This document shows positions 10,372-21,027 of a stretch of 64,000 bases of DNA, piece by piece. Every line of letters starts with the position of its first letter. Position 1 is the stretch's first letter. The DNA is from Ramazzottius varieornatus (lineage: Eukaryota; Tardigrada; Eutardigrada; Parachela; Ramazzottiidae), in NCBI GenBank assembly GCA_001949185.1, contig BDGG01000003.1, positions 3,765,158 to 3,829,157 of the forward strand. Reading direction: 5' to 3'. The position numbers and the translations under genes are program-made. The notes beneath the pieces were generated by a model. It saw only the letters and a program-made list of their open reading frames with translations. It did not search any database and had not been told where the DNA came from.

Positions 10372-13300
10372 CTAGTTGCGGTACGATACGGAGCGCATCG
10401 AGCGGGGCTGTTCGTCAGCGTGCGCGCCACCCTGAACCAAGCTGGTCTGAGATCCCGTGCGAGCAGTACCTTCCGAGCGTTGGTGTTCCGAAGAGCCATC
10501 CGAGTGCTGGCTACCATGGGACACGGAGCGAACTGTCGAGCGCATAGAGCGAGCAGCTTCGTCGATGTCAATTTCAACCCCAGTCAGAGTGGCGCGGCGA
10601 TCCGGGCGAACGGTGCAGGAGCGTAGGGATCGAGCGGTTTCGTCATTGCCAGTATTCTTAGCCGTGGGAGCTTCCGAGCGAAGAGTGTACGAGCGGAGAG
10701 AACGAGCAGCTTCATCAGTCAGGGTGTCCTTGGCAGTGGGTGCTTCCGAACGAAGGGTGAAGGAGCGGAGAGAGCGAGTTGCTTCTTCACCTTCCTTCTG
10801 GGCGTCGATGGCATCAGCAACACTTCGGGGACGATCGCGAACCATCATCGAGCGCAGAGAGCGAGCTTGCTCCGATTCGGGAGCTAGAAAATTAAAATTT
10901 GCTGAAATAAACTGGATAATTTCGGATCGAGTTTCGAATCTAGTTTTTGACTGAGAAGGCCGGCAAGCAAAACGTACAAGATCGTTTTGTGAACTGGCGC
11001 AGGCTTTTGGCCATTAAAAGTGAAAGCGTGCCCCACTTCACATGACGATCTTGTACGTTTCTTTTGCCGACTCCACAACCTAGTTTGGAAATCCAGGGTC
11101 ATTTTCATCTTAATTTGAGTTCAGTTTCTCAAGTTGAGTACCTGCAGGGATCATGCCAGGGAAGAACGACATGTCGTTGTGAGAACCCAACGGCATGTTC
11201 AAGCTGATGGTAGACTGACGGACGTGAGCATTACCATCATTCAGATCAACCACACCGGGCAAAGTGATGGCTGAAGCCTTGAAATCCGAGTTATTGGTCA
11301 GCCGAGGAATGGACATGACTGACCCACGGTGATCAGGGACGCTCACAGTCTGCGCGGACCCACGAGCCAACCCGGAACTTGAAGGAGGGACAATGGAGAG
11401 TGTCGCCGGCGTACTCTTGTTCAATTGCTCCGTGGAGTTGTACAGATTGATCGTAGACGTCTTGATAGTCTTTTCTTTCTTTCCGCGTCTCGCACAGGCC
11501 GCGCAGCAGAGGAAGACGCAGATGATGGTCAGGATGAGGATAATCAGAAGCAGGATGGCCAGACCGATACCGAAGCCGGTCTTGGGTACGCAAACGTAGT
11601 CGTTGTTCTTGACCACGGTGGCCAGGACGTCGTAAGAGCGGTTGTTCTGGTTTCCTACCAGGACTTCGGTAATGTCATTGTCGGAGAGGACGCGGATACC
11701 ACGTTCGAGAACGACTTCCGTGTTGCCCTTGTCTTTCAGGAAGACGGTCTTGCCCAAGAGGACATCGTTGGCGCGATCCAGATCGTGGTCGACGTCGGAA
11801 GGTGACGGGGTGGTTGATTGCGGAACTGGTTGAGCTGTTGATTGGGTGGAAGTGTTCGAGACTTGACGCTTCTCACGCTTGTCGCTCTTCACCTGCCTAA
11901 CATGAAAAAAACGGAAGTATAATTTCGTTGAAATTTTTTCGCTGACTCTAAAACTGTTACTCAATCTGTCTTCGACTTTTTTTGGAATAGTTCAACCGTT
12001 GCCCATTTTCTGGATGTTTTCGTATACTTTAGGACGGGGGGTTTTCCGGTGGTTCCTTTGGCGGCTCCCGCGGTCTTCGGAGCGGCATCTGCTGGACAGG
12101 TGATACCGCACGGACCTTTGCACATAGCCACATTGCAAATAATATTGACGTCTAGCGAATCGGGGAACTTGAAGCTCTTGAGCTGTGCGAAAGCGATACG
12201 CGAGGCTCCGGACTGACCCACATGATCAGTGACTGTGAACGGCGTCATCAGCTTCTTTTGTATCACACAGCCATTCTCGTCTGTCAGTTGAATTTGCTGG
12301 TGTTTCTTTGCATCATTAGCCTAAAAAGCAACAATACCTCCCCATGAAACAAATACCATATTTTTCTGAAAATTAGTCTGGCAATGTAGTGGATGTATGA
12401 GCTGGATGGTATGCAAACGGTCTGCAACATAGCTTAAGGTGTCACGGACCTGCATACACAGGCGCTCCAGAAGTACTTGGTCCGCTGTATGCAGGTTCAT
12501 GGACCACGAACTTGCTTTTTTTCGACGTGTTATTGTGCAAGATATACTGATGAAGGATCTTCCAGGCCTTAAAATTACTTACCACACAGTCACGGATGAC
12601 AACATCGAGGCCTCGATCGATCTTCGATTTCATGTAAATGGCTACCGTCATATCCGAGCCAAGACGCACCACACCGTTGGACACCGGGGTTCCTTGGAAG
12701 GGGTCTTTGCCCATTCGAAGGTCCATCCAGACGCTAACGGCATCCGCGCTGTAGTCCATGGTGTTCTCGCTTAGCGACCCCACTTTGAAGCCGCGTGACG
12801 AAATGATCTTGTCGAAGCGATCGCTCCATGCGCAACGAATACGTCGAGCCACATCGTCGCTCGACTGAAAGAGTGCGTCGTTCTGCAAAGGCAAGGAAAA
12901 AGGTATGTCATGCAGTTCGATGTACATCATGCACGATGCCTAACAGTAGTTTACAGACCCATAAAAATCAATCATAGGATGTAAATGAATAAACAGAAGC
13001 GCACCTGTATAATGACGGTAGCTTCCGTAATGCTGGCGTTAACTTCGGCGGCCAAATTCTTGTCCAGCGTTCCACACCTGAAAATGGGACACCATTTTCA
13101 ACAGCAGGTATTCTGTTGGTAACTGGCGGAATGAGAAACTGAGGTTTTGGTCCGCACGTACGTGTCGGTGGCGATGGTGAAGTTGAGCTTAGACACGCCA
13201 CTGCCTTCGTGGGCGTATAAGCAGTTCTCGTCCATGAAGTGTCCCTTCGTGTATATTATTCCTTGAAATGCCTGATCGAACTCCAAGGACACTTTGATGA

Positions 13301-13780
13301 ACTGCGGGTTGACGCAGTCGGCTTGGATGTTGATGAGCTTTGGGAGATCGGCGTTACTTGGGAAGTCCGAGTTCCCCGAGTCCGTACCCTGATCGGCATC
13401 GGAATCGACCACGGGCGCAGCACGACGGGAACGAGGCTTCCAAATGAGGGAGTCCGGCAACATGACTGAGTTCGCTGAGATCAAGTGAGAGCGGGGAGCC
13501 AAGTCGGCCCCTTTCACTTTCATCGCGGCCTGTGCCACCACCGGAAGTGGCTCTTCCACCTCCACTGGACGCTTTGCTGCCTTGCTCCATCCGACCTGAA
13601 GCAACAAGAGAAACACTATGAGCATATGCCTTTGCGTTGTATTCAAAAAACATTGAAGATCGGATCAGATAATTCAGAAATTGGAGGAATAAAAAATATT
13701 GGAGGGATATTCCAGTGTTGGGAAAAGGTGAGTACCTGGAGGATTAGCAGGAGCGATAGGGCCGCCCATAGTTCCTCCAT
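10372..13780 (-). CDS. Transmembrane ZP-domain (cuticlin-type) protein
   Basis: ZP proteins of ecdysozoans polymerise in the apical extracellular matrix or cuticle after proteolytic release. Exons, 5' to 3': 13780-13736, 13595-13162, 13077-13015, 12892-12583, 12320-12028, 11896-11142, 10883-10372. They total exactly 804 codons (803 residues). Exon 1 encodes only MEELWAALSLLLILQ, a signal-peptide core that splices into VGWSKAA. The ZP domain spans about residues 103-380, from INIQADCVNPQFIKV to the Cys-rich CNVAMCKGPCGITC. A furin-like SDKREKR follows at about 384-390, then a Thr/Ser-rich linker, one membrane helix (about 490-517, GFGIGLAILLLIILILTI), a CC pair and a cytosolic tail. The tail contains six copies of an RS(L/M)RS repeat. 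No specific orthologue (dumpy-, piopio- or cutl-like) can be named from the sequence alone. Confidence 0.9.
10457..10883 (-). repeat. Coding tandem repeat, RSLRS units
   Basis: The last exon of the ZP protein contains six RS(L/M)RS motifs, the best conserved as units of about 24 residues: DEAARSLRSYTLRSEAPTAK and its neighbours. The underlying DNA also repeats visibly (GAGCGAGCAGCTTC, GTGGGAGCTTCCGAGCG), so the array arose by recent duplication. Confidence 0.85.
10957..11073. repeat. Palindromic element, copy 5 (ACGTACAAGA subfamily)
   Basis: Arms GCAAAACGTACAAGATCG and CGATCTTGTACGTTTC are near-perfect inverted copies; the core is AACTGGCGCAGGC / GCGTGCCCCACTTC with the loop TTTTGGCCATTAAAAG. 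It lies in intron 6 of the ZP gene. Confidence 0.9.
12448..12495. repeat. Short palindrome, ACCTGCATAC family
   Basis: ACCTGCATACACAGGCG and CGCTGTATGCAGGT form an inverted repeat around a 20-base centre. It lies in intron 4 of the ZP gene; similar units occur in introns of other genes in the window. Confidence 0.75.
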
Positions 13781-15119
13781 GTTTAGGTTGAGCAGGCGTC
13801 GAGATGTGAAGAACGTCGACTGTTAGTAATGCTTTGGGATCGGTACTGAATTCATACCCGAGATTCGAGCGTGAAGAAGCGAGCGCACAAAGAATACTTG
13901 GTGCTGTAAGTGTGGTCTGTATAGTTCACATTTATGAGTGCTACTTTATGGACATTAACATTAATATTTATCAACCTGAACACGTCATGTACTAGCTAGA
14001 AGTTCGGTGCTAGGTTCTAGCTGAAAAGATGGAGGGACTAAAGTATCTGTGCAGGTGTTCAGTATATTGGGCGCTGATTGATGGCTGCGCGAGTCAATAG
14101 GCGGCGCTCCGCAGCTCTTCAGGCTCGTTCGTCAGTCTTTTTTCCGGCCATGTTTTTTCCTTTCCAGATCAGTCGGCCTAAAAGTCAAGCAGCCTTTCTG
14201 TGCCGGCCGACATGTTTGACCTAAATATTACAACAGCGTTGACAAGAAGACAATGGGCAGTGAGAACAAACGTCGGTAATAGCCGGCGTATGCTTAGCAT
14301 CGGAAAAAGATTCATCATTAAAGAGAAACTGGACTGTAGCGTCGATTCTTGACAGCTTTCACTATTGTCCAGCGTTTTCGTTTTCACCATCACGAGTCGC
14401 TCATCACGAGTCGCTCACTGCACAAAAGCTCGAGCAATTCGAAAACCCTCAATATTCTCTGATATTCAATCTGCAATTAGATGATATCTATGCGATCGTT
14501 GCGTCCAAAAAAATACACAAGATGAAGATCCGCACGCATGTCCCGCTGTCAAACGACATGAAAAATGATGCTGGTCAGATGTTTTGATTTAAGAGCCTAG
14601 TTTACACTAGTTGTGGCTTGTGATATATCAACTTTTTGTATGAGTTTGACAAATAGTCACAATACTACTCAGCGACCTACTCAGGCGCAAAATCCGTGCC
14701 ACACAGCACGATGTCTCTCGTGTTGCGCATTTAACAAACTTTCAACAAAAACTTTACGTAGGTGTGATTAGAATCATTTAGGCTGCGTTTCGTAAGTCAA
14801 CCCTAGTTCATAACCCGACACGTGATTGATGACATCACGGCTAGGAAAGAACATAGTAAAGATGCTTGAAAAAGACGAGCTTGGACAATCAAGAGAAGGT
14901 TCTTGGTTCTTGAGCCGCCTCACTAATCTGAACTATTAATAGGAAAGACGTAGTTGGTGAATGCCTCCCCGAAAAAATACTTCTTTAGAAGCTTCTCTAA
15001 AACGCAGAACATACTGGACATTCTAGAGCTCGAACGCATAGCAGCTTCTGGTAATCACATGGCAGGTTTATGGAATAACCAGACGATTCGGACACGAGAC
15101 AGGGGCGATGAGACGATCT
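13781..15119. other. Intergenic stretch, about 1.3 kb
   Basis: Upstream region of the ZP gene and downstream region of RABIF, both on the minus strand. A plus-strand frame at 14954-15226 overlaps the RABIF exon and is not supported. No repeat of the palindrome families was found here. Confidence 0.6.
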
Positions 15120-15797
15120 TTACTTCTCCCCAACACGACTCCAGGCCACGAAAAACTCGTTCAACTTCTCCATATCATGGTATCCAATTGGTCCAACTTC
15201 ACAGTCTGCACATGTCAGGTATTTAAGCTTCCCCACAGCATGCGAGAATCCCACATTCTCAAATGTGTACATATCTTTCACCATCCAAAAGTCGTGAAGC
15301 ACTTCGCCCGGCACATCGTCGAGCACGTACAAAACCTCTTCTGCTGTCTGCTCCTCAGATCCACCGTCTTCGTCAGACTTTGATAACGTAAGGAAAGTCT
15401 GCGGAGCGCCGGCTACTATAGGCTTCAGTTTCATATGAGGTAAGAATACCTGCGAAAAAGAACAACAATTGCTCGGATGAACTCGCGCGGAGTGCCAACA
15501 CTCCGTATATTATCTCCGTAGTGCGCTGCAGTTAATTGAGGCTGACAGGCTGACTTTCTTACTATTTGACCGAAAGTAATTTTCACTCACATTTTTCCTG
15601 ACGTGAGCGGCGGTTTCAGGAAGCAGAATCTTGGAGCCACATTGGAGACACACAACACGCTTGGGATTGGTCCTGGAATGCATAGGCTCTACGACGGATT
15701 CCGAGCGGTTCGTTCCGGGAGGGTGTGGAGAAGCCAGTTCCGCTGCCGCGCTCGAGGATGAGCCGACCCCAAAAGCGTTGCTGACAGCCTGCGCCAT
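15120..15797 (-). CDS. RABIF: RAB-interacting factor MSS4
   Basis: MSS4/RABIF binds nucleotide-free Rab GTPases of the secretory pathway and acts as a chaperone or weak exchange factor. Two exons, 15797-15591 and 15449-15120, join in phase 0 to give 178 residues (human 123). The N-terminal 45 residues are an extra Ser/Ala-rich leader. The fold starts at RVVCLQCGSKILLPETA, whose CxxC is the first half of the zinc site. After the junction come NVFLPHMKLKP and a Glu-rich loop, then HDFWMVKDMYTFENVGFSHA and LTCADCEVGPIGYHD with the second CxxC. These match the human order closely. The longer acidic loop (EDGGSEEQTAEEV) resembles the variable loop of the family. Confidence 0.95.
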
Positions 15798-16738
15798 TCT
15801 TATGTGTGTTTCTTACGTGTGCTCTGCAACCTACACGATCCGTTTCATCAGCCAGAACACGCGTAAAGATAACCTTTCAAGACCTCGGAGACAGAACACG
15901 AAGAAAAGAGAAATTGATTGACCGAATGAGGATTGAGGAATGACGGAATGAGGCATTTTAAAAGACATACTAACTGGCATATCATGTCATGTCATGTCAA
16001 CGTATGTGCAAAGACGAACGATGTGCATTACTTCACCGGAAGTCCGCGAAATCGGACCGATGGTTAACTCAGGTGCTAGCCAGAAAGGGTTGTTTGCACG
16101 TTATCCTGTATTTCACCTCGAAATAGCACTTCACTAAAAAAAATTTTGCGAGTCATAAACTTCTGCTTGTAAGTTTCGCTTGGGGTATCGGGAATGTGAG
16201 TTCCATGAGGCAGGAAAGCTTGCTACCTGCCCTGTTCCGGACTCCTTCCGCAATAGAACAGGTGGAACAGGAAGTGTAAGAACCTGAACTAAAACTTGGT
16301 CACCGTACCCTAAACCAAGTTGAACATCACAGCAAAATTCAGGTTCTATTCCCGCGTGAAACGGGAAGCCCTGCATGGACGGGCCGTTAATTTCTGCAGC
16401 GGACCTGCGGAAACCCTCGATGGCTGATCATGGCGCAGGTCCCACTGTCGTGAATCTCCATGGCATCTGTGCTGAAAACCGTTTACATCGAGACCTGCTT
16501 CCTTAACGCGAGCGAATACCTGTTCTATCTGTTGTGTGAAAAATCATGTACTTTAAGTTATGTCGGAAAATAAGGTCGATTAGATTTTCCCTTAAAGTAA
16601 GTGACTACGGGTGCAGTCGCCGATCCCGGTTAGTTGATCTGTTTGCTTGGGGAATACTTATGTGATTATAATATAAATTCCTCTTCTGATACATTTGACC
16701 GTTTTTTTACCGCTTCCGCTTATTCGGATACATCTGCG
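15798..16738. other. Divergent intergenic stretch
   Basis: Lies between the 5' ends of RABIF (-) and the OTUD3-like gene (+), so it should contain both promoters. Only a short run of three TCATG repeats (about 15980-16000) stands out. A minus-strand frame at 16134-16376 has no recognisable features. No core-promoter motif could be assigned. Confidence 0.55.
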
Positions 16739-18554
16739 ATGACCAGCGCAGAAGAGGCCGCCCTCAGACAGGTTTACGCAGATCTTGAGGAACAGCTGCG
16801 CAAAATTGGTCTCCGCATAAGGTCCGTCGAAGGCGATGGGAACTGTTTCTTCCGAGCTGTTAGTGATCAGATAAACGGTAATTGGTTAGATTAGCGGACG
16901 ATATCGGGATGTATTTCTCAATTTGATCAGCCTTGAAAGACGGATGTTGTAGGCGTCAGCGACAGCCACGGAGTCTACCGCAAAGAAACTGCGGAATATA
17001 TGCTACAAAATAAAGAGGACTTCAAGGACTTCATTCTGGCTGAAGACTATGAGGCGTACGTCCAAGTAGGTAAATCCGAAAACGTCTCAAACCAGGTGTA
17101 TGCTGATTAAACGGGATAACACACCTTTTAAGCAGATTGACTCGGAAGTTCCTTACTTCTAGGATCTAAGCCAGGACGGGGTTTATGTGGATAACGATAC
17201 GGTACAAGCGTTTGCTCGGATGCAAGATCTCAACGTGGTAGGCACGGATGAACATTCGTTTTTACGTTTTGTCTCACCTGCCGACACTGGAAAAATAGTG
17301 AATTCTTCAAGGTAGTCCACCAACTAGGCCAAGCTCCAATTGTAATAGTTGGCACCGACAACGAAGACGCACCGGAAGCCCATCTCACATACGTTCCACA
17401 GCATTACAACAGCCTACGGTGGTACGACGAGGAAGCCGACACGAAGACCGCTGCCGGCATCCGGATAGCGGATTTCACGGATAGGTTTGCTCACGACTCA
17501 CCCAGACAAAGAAGGAGCCCCGATCCTGATGAGGAAAATTCGGCGTCATCCAGTTTCATTGACAACGAAGTGAGGCAGCTTGCCAAAGACAAGAAAGTAT
17601 CCGAGTCGAGGGTTCTCCGAATACTGCAAAGTGTCAAATACGATAAAGAAGCTGCGGAAAAAATATTAGACCAGGAGCACACAACGGAACTTAGTACGGA
17701 CAACATCAGCTCTCGCACGTCCAACGACACACTACGTACCTCGGAGACCGGTGAAGATTCGTGGACAGTCGAGGAAGTGAAGCGTTTCGCTCAGGAAACC
17801 CACGCCAGCCCTACAAGGGTTCTGGAGGTGCTCGAGAAGGTCGATTACGACACGAAGAAAGCAGCAGCGATATTGCTGGCTGAATACGATAAAACGAAGG
17901 ATGAACCTTCTGAACGTCGGAGCCATATTATGGAGCTACGTTCTCGCAACGACGAGCCCTCGACAAAAACCGGGAAGCCCTCTACCACAAGGATGGGCTT
18001 GGATAAGCAGAGCAGCCGGTTGGGTCTTCGCCCAACGGTCAGTTCCTATCGTAAATTGTCAACCTTGGATAGTAAATTTCAACAGCCGAAGGCGTCAAGT
18101 TCGCGTCCGACAGTCTCGACGAGCAGCACCCAAACTAATCTATCCCCGCAGAAGAGTCCTGAGACTTCCGGTCAGAATAACCTGCAAGAATCGTTACTGA
18201 AAGGAACAACCTCAAGTTCTCGTGTCAGCTCCGTACAGAAGGCCTCGACAGGTCGGCCTCGAGTTTCGAGGACATCTACAGAAGCGACCAGAGTGGCTTC
18301 ATCTAGAAAGTCAGAAGAAAAAATGGTCAGCAAAGCGAAAGCAGGGCTATACGACGAAGCTGCAGAAATTAACGTAGGTAATTTAATTAGCAGACACTTT
18401 TTGACGTGGTGCTTAATTGCTGTGATTCGAACCAGCTTCACCGTTATCTTTCTTCCAGGACGAACAAAGGCTTCCTCGTCAAGATCGGACGAAACCTCCT
18501 CGAGGACCAGCAGGAGTCCATGCAAAAGACAGCACGAAGCGGGATGTCAAGTAA
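16739..18554 (+). CDS. OTUD3: OTU-domain deubiquitinase, OTUD3-like
   Basis: A cysteine protease that removes ubiquitin. Exons 16739-16877, 16953-17065, 17163-17237, 17312-18373 and 18459-18554 join in phase, giving 494 residues (human OTUD3 398). The OTU domain covers about residues 20-150. The catalytic loop is EGDGNCFFRA with Asp33 and Cys36, and the catalytic His is His140 in YVPQHYNSL. Between them come VYRKETAEYMLQNKEDF and DNDTVQAFARMQDLNVV, matching OTUD3 rather than other OTU classes. Two three-helix UBA-like segments follow: residues about 196-230 (VSESRVLRILQSVKYD) and 258-300 (ASPTRVLEVLEKVDYD). The rest is a Ser/Thr/Arg-rich, probably disordered tail. An AATAAA is 231 bases past the stop. 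Confidence 0.92.
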
Positions 18555-18784
18555 TGAGAAGGAAGAAGTTCTGCCATCGTCACCATCCTACAAGAAGAGG
18601 CCATAAATTTCACAAACCTTCTTGCAAGCATTCGTAAGCTGGAAACCAGTCCTGAAAGTCTCTGTTGTCGTCCCTCTTGTTTAGTTTAGATACTGTAGTT
18701 CTTTCCTGCTGTTTTTGCCAGTATCCTTTCCGTCGGTGGAATTCTTTGTACTGATATGTTTTGCAGAATGTCTCCCAAAATTTT

Positions 18785-18790
18785 AATAAA
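18785..18790 (+). other. Poly(A) signal AATAAA
   Basis: AATAAA 231 bases after the stop of the OTUD3-like gene, in the only reasonable position for its 3' end before the convergent phosphotransferase gene. Confidence 0.55.
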
Positions 18791-18956
18791 GTTTTCTCCA
18801 TGTTCTACGAAACAAAGTCTACAACAGATGTAAACAAAAAAACAAATGAAGCAGAATCATTTTAAGATTTCCCCATACCGTCATTTTGATATTCTGGCAA
18901 TTCTGTCACATGCGCAAAATTTAAAGTTTAGATTAGATTCTAAACCTGAGCGAAAG

Positions 18957-20807
18957 TCATTTGTCATTCACAAGAACCGTTTTGTCCGTTGCGTCATCCT
19001 CGGTGCTTTCTTCCCTCAGCGGTGAAAGACCTCCACGTTCTTTCGGCGACACCGTCACTACCGGTACCTTATCCACCGAAAACGCGTGAATATTCAAAAA
19101 CTTTGCCATCTGCTGCACCGTGGAGACACCATAGTGCAAATGCGCCAGTGTCACAAACACCGTTAAGCCATACAACAAGTAAAACTCCCACCGACCTATT
19201 CCCGGAATTGTTACCACCAACAACGTACAGACGATCACCGGAGTGAGCAGCCAATGATACCACCTGGCGATGGTGGAAGACATCTGTGTGATGATCAGTC
19301 CACAAGTCATGTTGGCACTCACCACTCCCGTCATCCAGGCGAAGGTCCGTAGTGAGGGATAGAGGATATTGTTGGGGGAGTTCTCAGACCAGAGAAGGGT
19401 GGTGAAGCAAAGAATGAGCAGCGTGGACAGCGGACGTGTGGCTTCGGGCACCGTACGCTGCTTCAGGGTTCCGCTCTTGTATGCGCGGTAGATGTTCCGC
19501 AGACTGGTGGGGATGGTCATGAGGATGGCGCCGGCATAAACGGACAGCTCGAAGAAGACACCGGCAGAGATCCGCAGCAGCGGAAGCTTAAACCTGCAAC
19601 AGTGACATTTCAGAAACATTTCGAAAAACCAAAAACGAGAGTTTGACAAGAATATCTCCAAAGTGGAACACGTTTCCGAAACTAATGGCTGATAACGTGC
19701 GTCATCAAAAAAATAAAAACAATCAAATTTTGACAAGATCGTTTTCTCGAATGACACACATCTTCAATGTTACTGACTGACGCGTGCGCCGTTTGGAAAG
19801 CGGATCCTGTCGAGCTTGTTTGTCGAGCTCACAGTACTCAATGTGCTCAGGCAACGATCATTTCAAGCTAAGAAATTACTGACCTCCAAAAGCCGTGACC
19901 GAACATGGCAGTGGTGATGTACACCAGCAGTCCCGTAACTTCGCTCAAGTCGTATCCCCAAGGCAAGTACAGAATACCCGTATTATATTTCTCCCAGTGA
20001 GACAACGAGAAAAGAATCAACAAGGTCCACAGAACGTAGTATAACCGGTAAGTCGGTACACCGAACTCGTGGTCTCGTCCGAAGACTGAGAAGATGCAGA
20101 GCGCGTGTAGCGTCGTTACCCACGAGTCCAGTCCATGGTCGAAGAGCTCTCCCAGGGGAGACGATGTGTTGGTCCGTCGAGCATGCTTTCCGTCGAGCCC
20201 GTCAAGAGTATGTGCCCAGAAGTGGTTGAAGGCGACGACTAACCAGACCCACCTGGAAGAACAAGAAAAGTGTTGTTTCCACCGAAGCGTACACAGTAAT
20301 TTGCTGCGTTGCCGAGATCCGTGAATGTAAGTCAAGGACTTCTCGCGCACCTCCATACCCCCGCCTCACGCTAAGAGCATTGCTCGATGTATGCAGGTAT
20401 GCGAAAGGGTCGCTCGATTCTGTTCTGCAACCTTCTAATTTACCGCAAAAATTCATTTCTTTCGCTTTGCTCTGGTGTTTAAGAGAAAACCATAACAGTT
20501 TTGCTGATAGAAGAAGCGCGATTGTAGGGAAATTTTGATCTTTTTACCTGGGAATATAGCTACCAGGATTAGACGCTGCTGTCAGATCTGGATCGTAATT
20601 AGTCAACAGCACCGTATTAACAACAACGAGAAGAAATCCACTCAGGGTCAAGGTATTCGGCGCTATCCTCTGGGGGACATATTGGACCAGCCAGTTCCAG
20701 AAGGGATGGCAGACGTAGTTGGAGAGCGGAGAAGTATCAATTGATGAATATTTGTAGCGCTTGAATCCACGCAGTTCCTCCGGCGACAAGTAGTTTATCC
20801 ACGGCAT
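18957..20807 (-). CDS. SELENOI: Ethanolaminephosphotransferase (SELENOI/EPT1 family)
   Basis: Transfers phosphoethanolamine from CDP-ethanolamine to diacylglycerol in the ER or Golgi membrane, the last step of the Kennedy pathway. Exons 20807-20548, 20252-19884 and 19593-18957 join in phase to give 421 residues (human 397). The CDP-alcohol phosphotransferase motif is intact: DGKHAR, eight residues, G, three, D (FDHGLD), three, D. Several membrane helices follow, and family blocks such as [20 protein letters not shown] and [13 protein letters not shown] are well conserved. The human protein has selenocysteine near its C-terminus; here that region reads [13 protein letters not shown] with neither Sec nor Cys. 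An upstream minus-strand exon (21027-20932, MSEADGDGSVDQSE...) could splice in phase to the segment just before the start and extend the N-terminus by about 36 residues. Intron 2 carries two palindromic elements. Confidence 0.94.
19630..19830. repeat. Palindromic element, copy 6 (composite, two monomers)
   Basis: The first monomer (about 19630-19731) is eroded, with core AAAGTGGAACACGTTTCC / AACGTGCGTCATC. The second (about 19732-19830) has TTGACAAGATCGTTTTCTCG, GCGTGCGCCGTTTGG and GTCGAGCTTGTTTGTCGAGC. Both are in intron 2 of the ethanolaminephosphotransferase gene. Confidence 0.75.
20349..20400. repeat. Short palindrome, ACCTGCATAC family (degenerate)
   Basis: Left end ACCTCCATACCC and right end GATGTATGCAGGTATG face each other over about 25 bases in intron 1 of the ethanolaminephosphotransferase gene. 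The left arm is less conserved than in the ZP-gene copy. Confidence 0.5.
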
Positions 20808-20931
20808 CTTATTCCGATTCTACCGAAGGAAAATCCACGTTCGGGGTAACCATAGGGTGGAAACACACGCTCTACTGTTCATGAAGATATGTACGTATGC
20901 TATGTGTAATAAGAAGTAATTATCCGCCTAC

Positions 20932-21027
20932 GAGATTCTCGGCAGCGCTTCCAGAGTCGTGAGATTCGTCAATCGTCAGCCGAACTTCCGACTGATCCAC
21001 ACTGCCGTCGCCGTCCGCTTCACTCAT
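20932..21027 (-). CDS. Possible upstream coding exon of the phosphotransferase gene
   Basis: ATG at 21027 opens 32 acidic codons (MSEADGDGSVDQSEVRLT...) ending at a GTAGGC donor in phase 0. The sequence before the conventional start at 20807 has an acceptor (TCGGTAG) followed by an open frame NRNK leading into MPW. Splicing would therefore add a short acidic N-terminus. SELENOI proteins normally start at the MPW-like position, so this may instead be an untranslated exon or coincidence. Confidence 0.3.

Noticed and set aside
10457-10954. 165-codon plus-strand frame
   Set aside because: Antisense shadow of the RSLRS repeat exon; repetitive coding DNA keeps the opposite frame open.
11425-11805. 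126-codon plus-strand frame
   Set aside because: Antisense of the ZP protein exon that encodes the transmembrane helix.
12448-12495. ACCTGCATAC palindromes as small self-cleaving ribozymes
   Set aside because: No hammerhead core (CTGATGA with GAAA) or other catalytic core could be seen within the units.
15970-16005. TCATG repeats near 15980 as a promoter element
   Set aside because: Three short units only; a minor microsatellite is the simpler reading.
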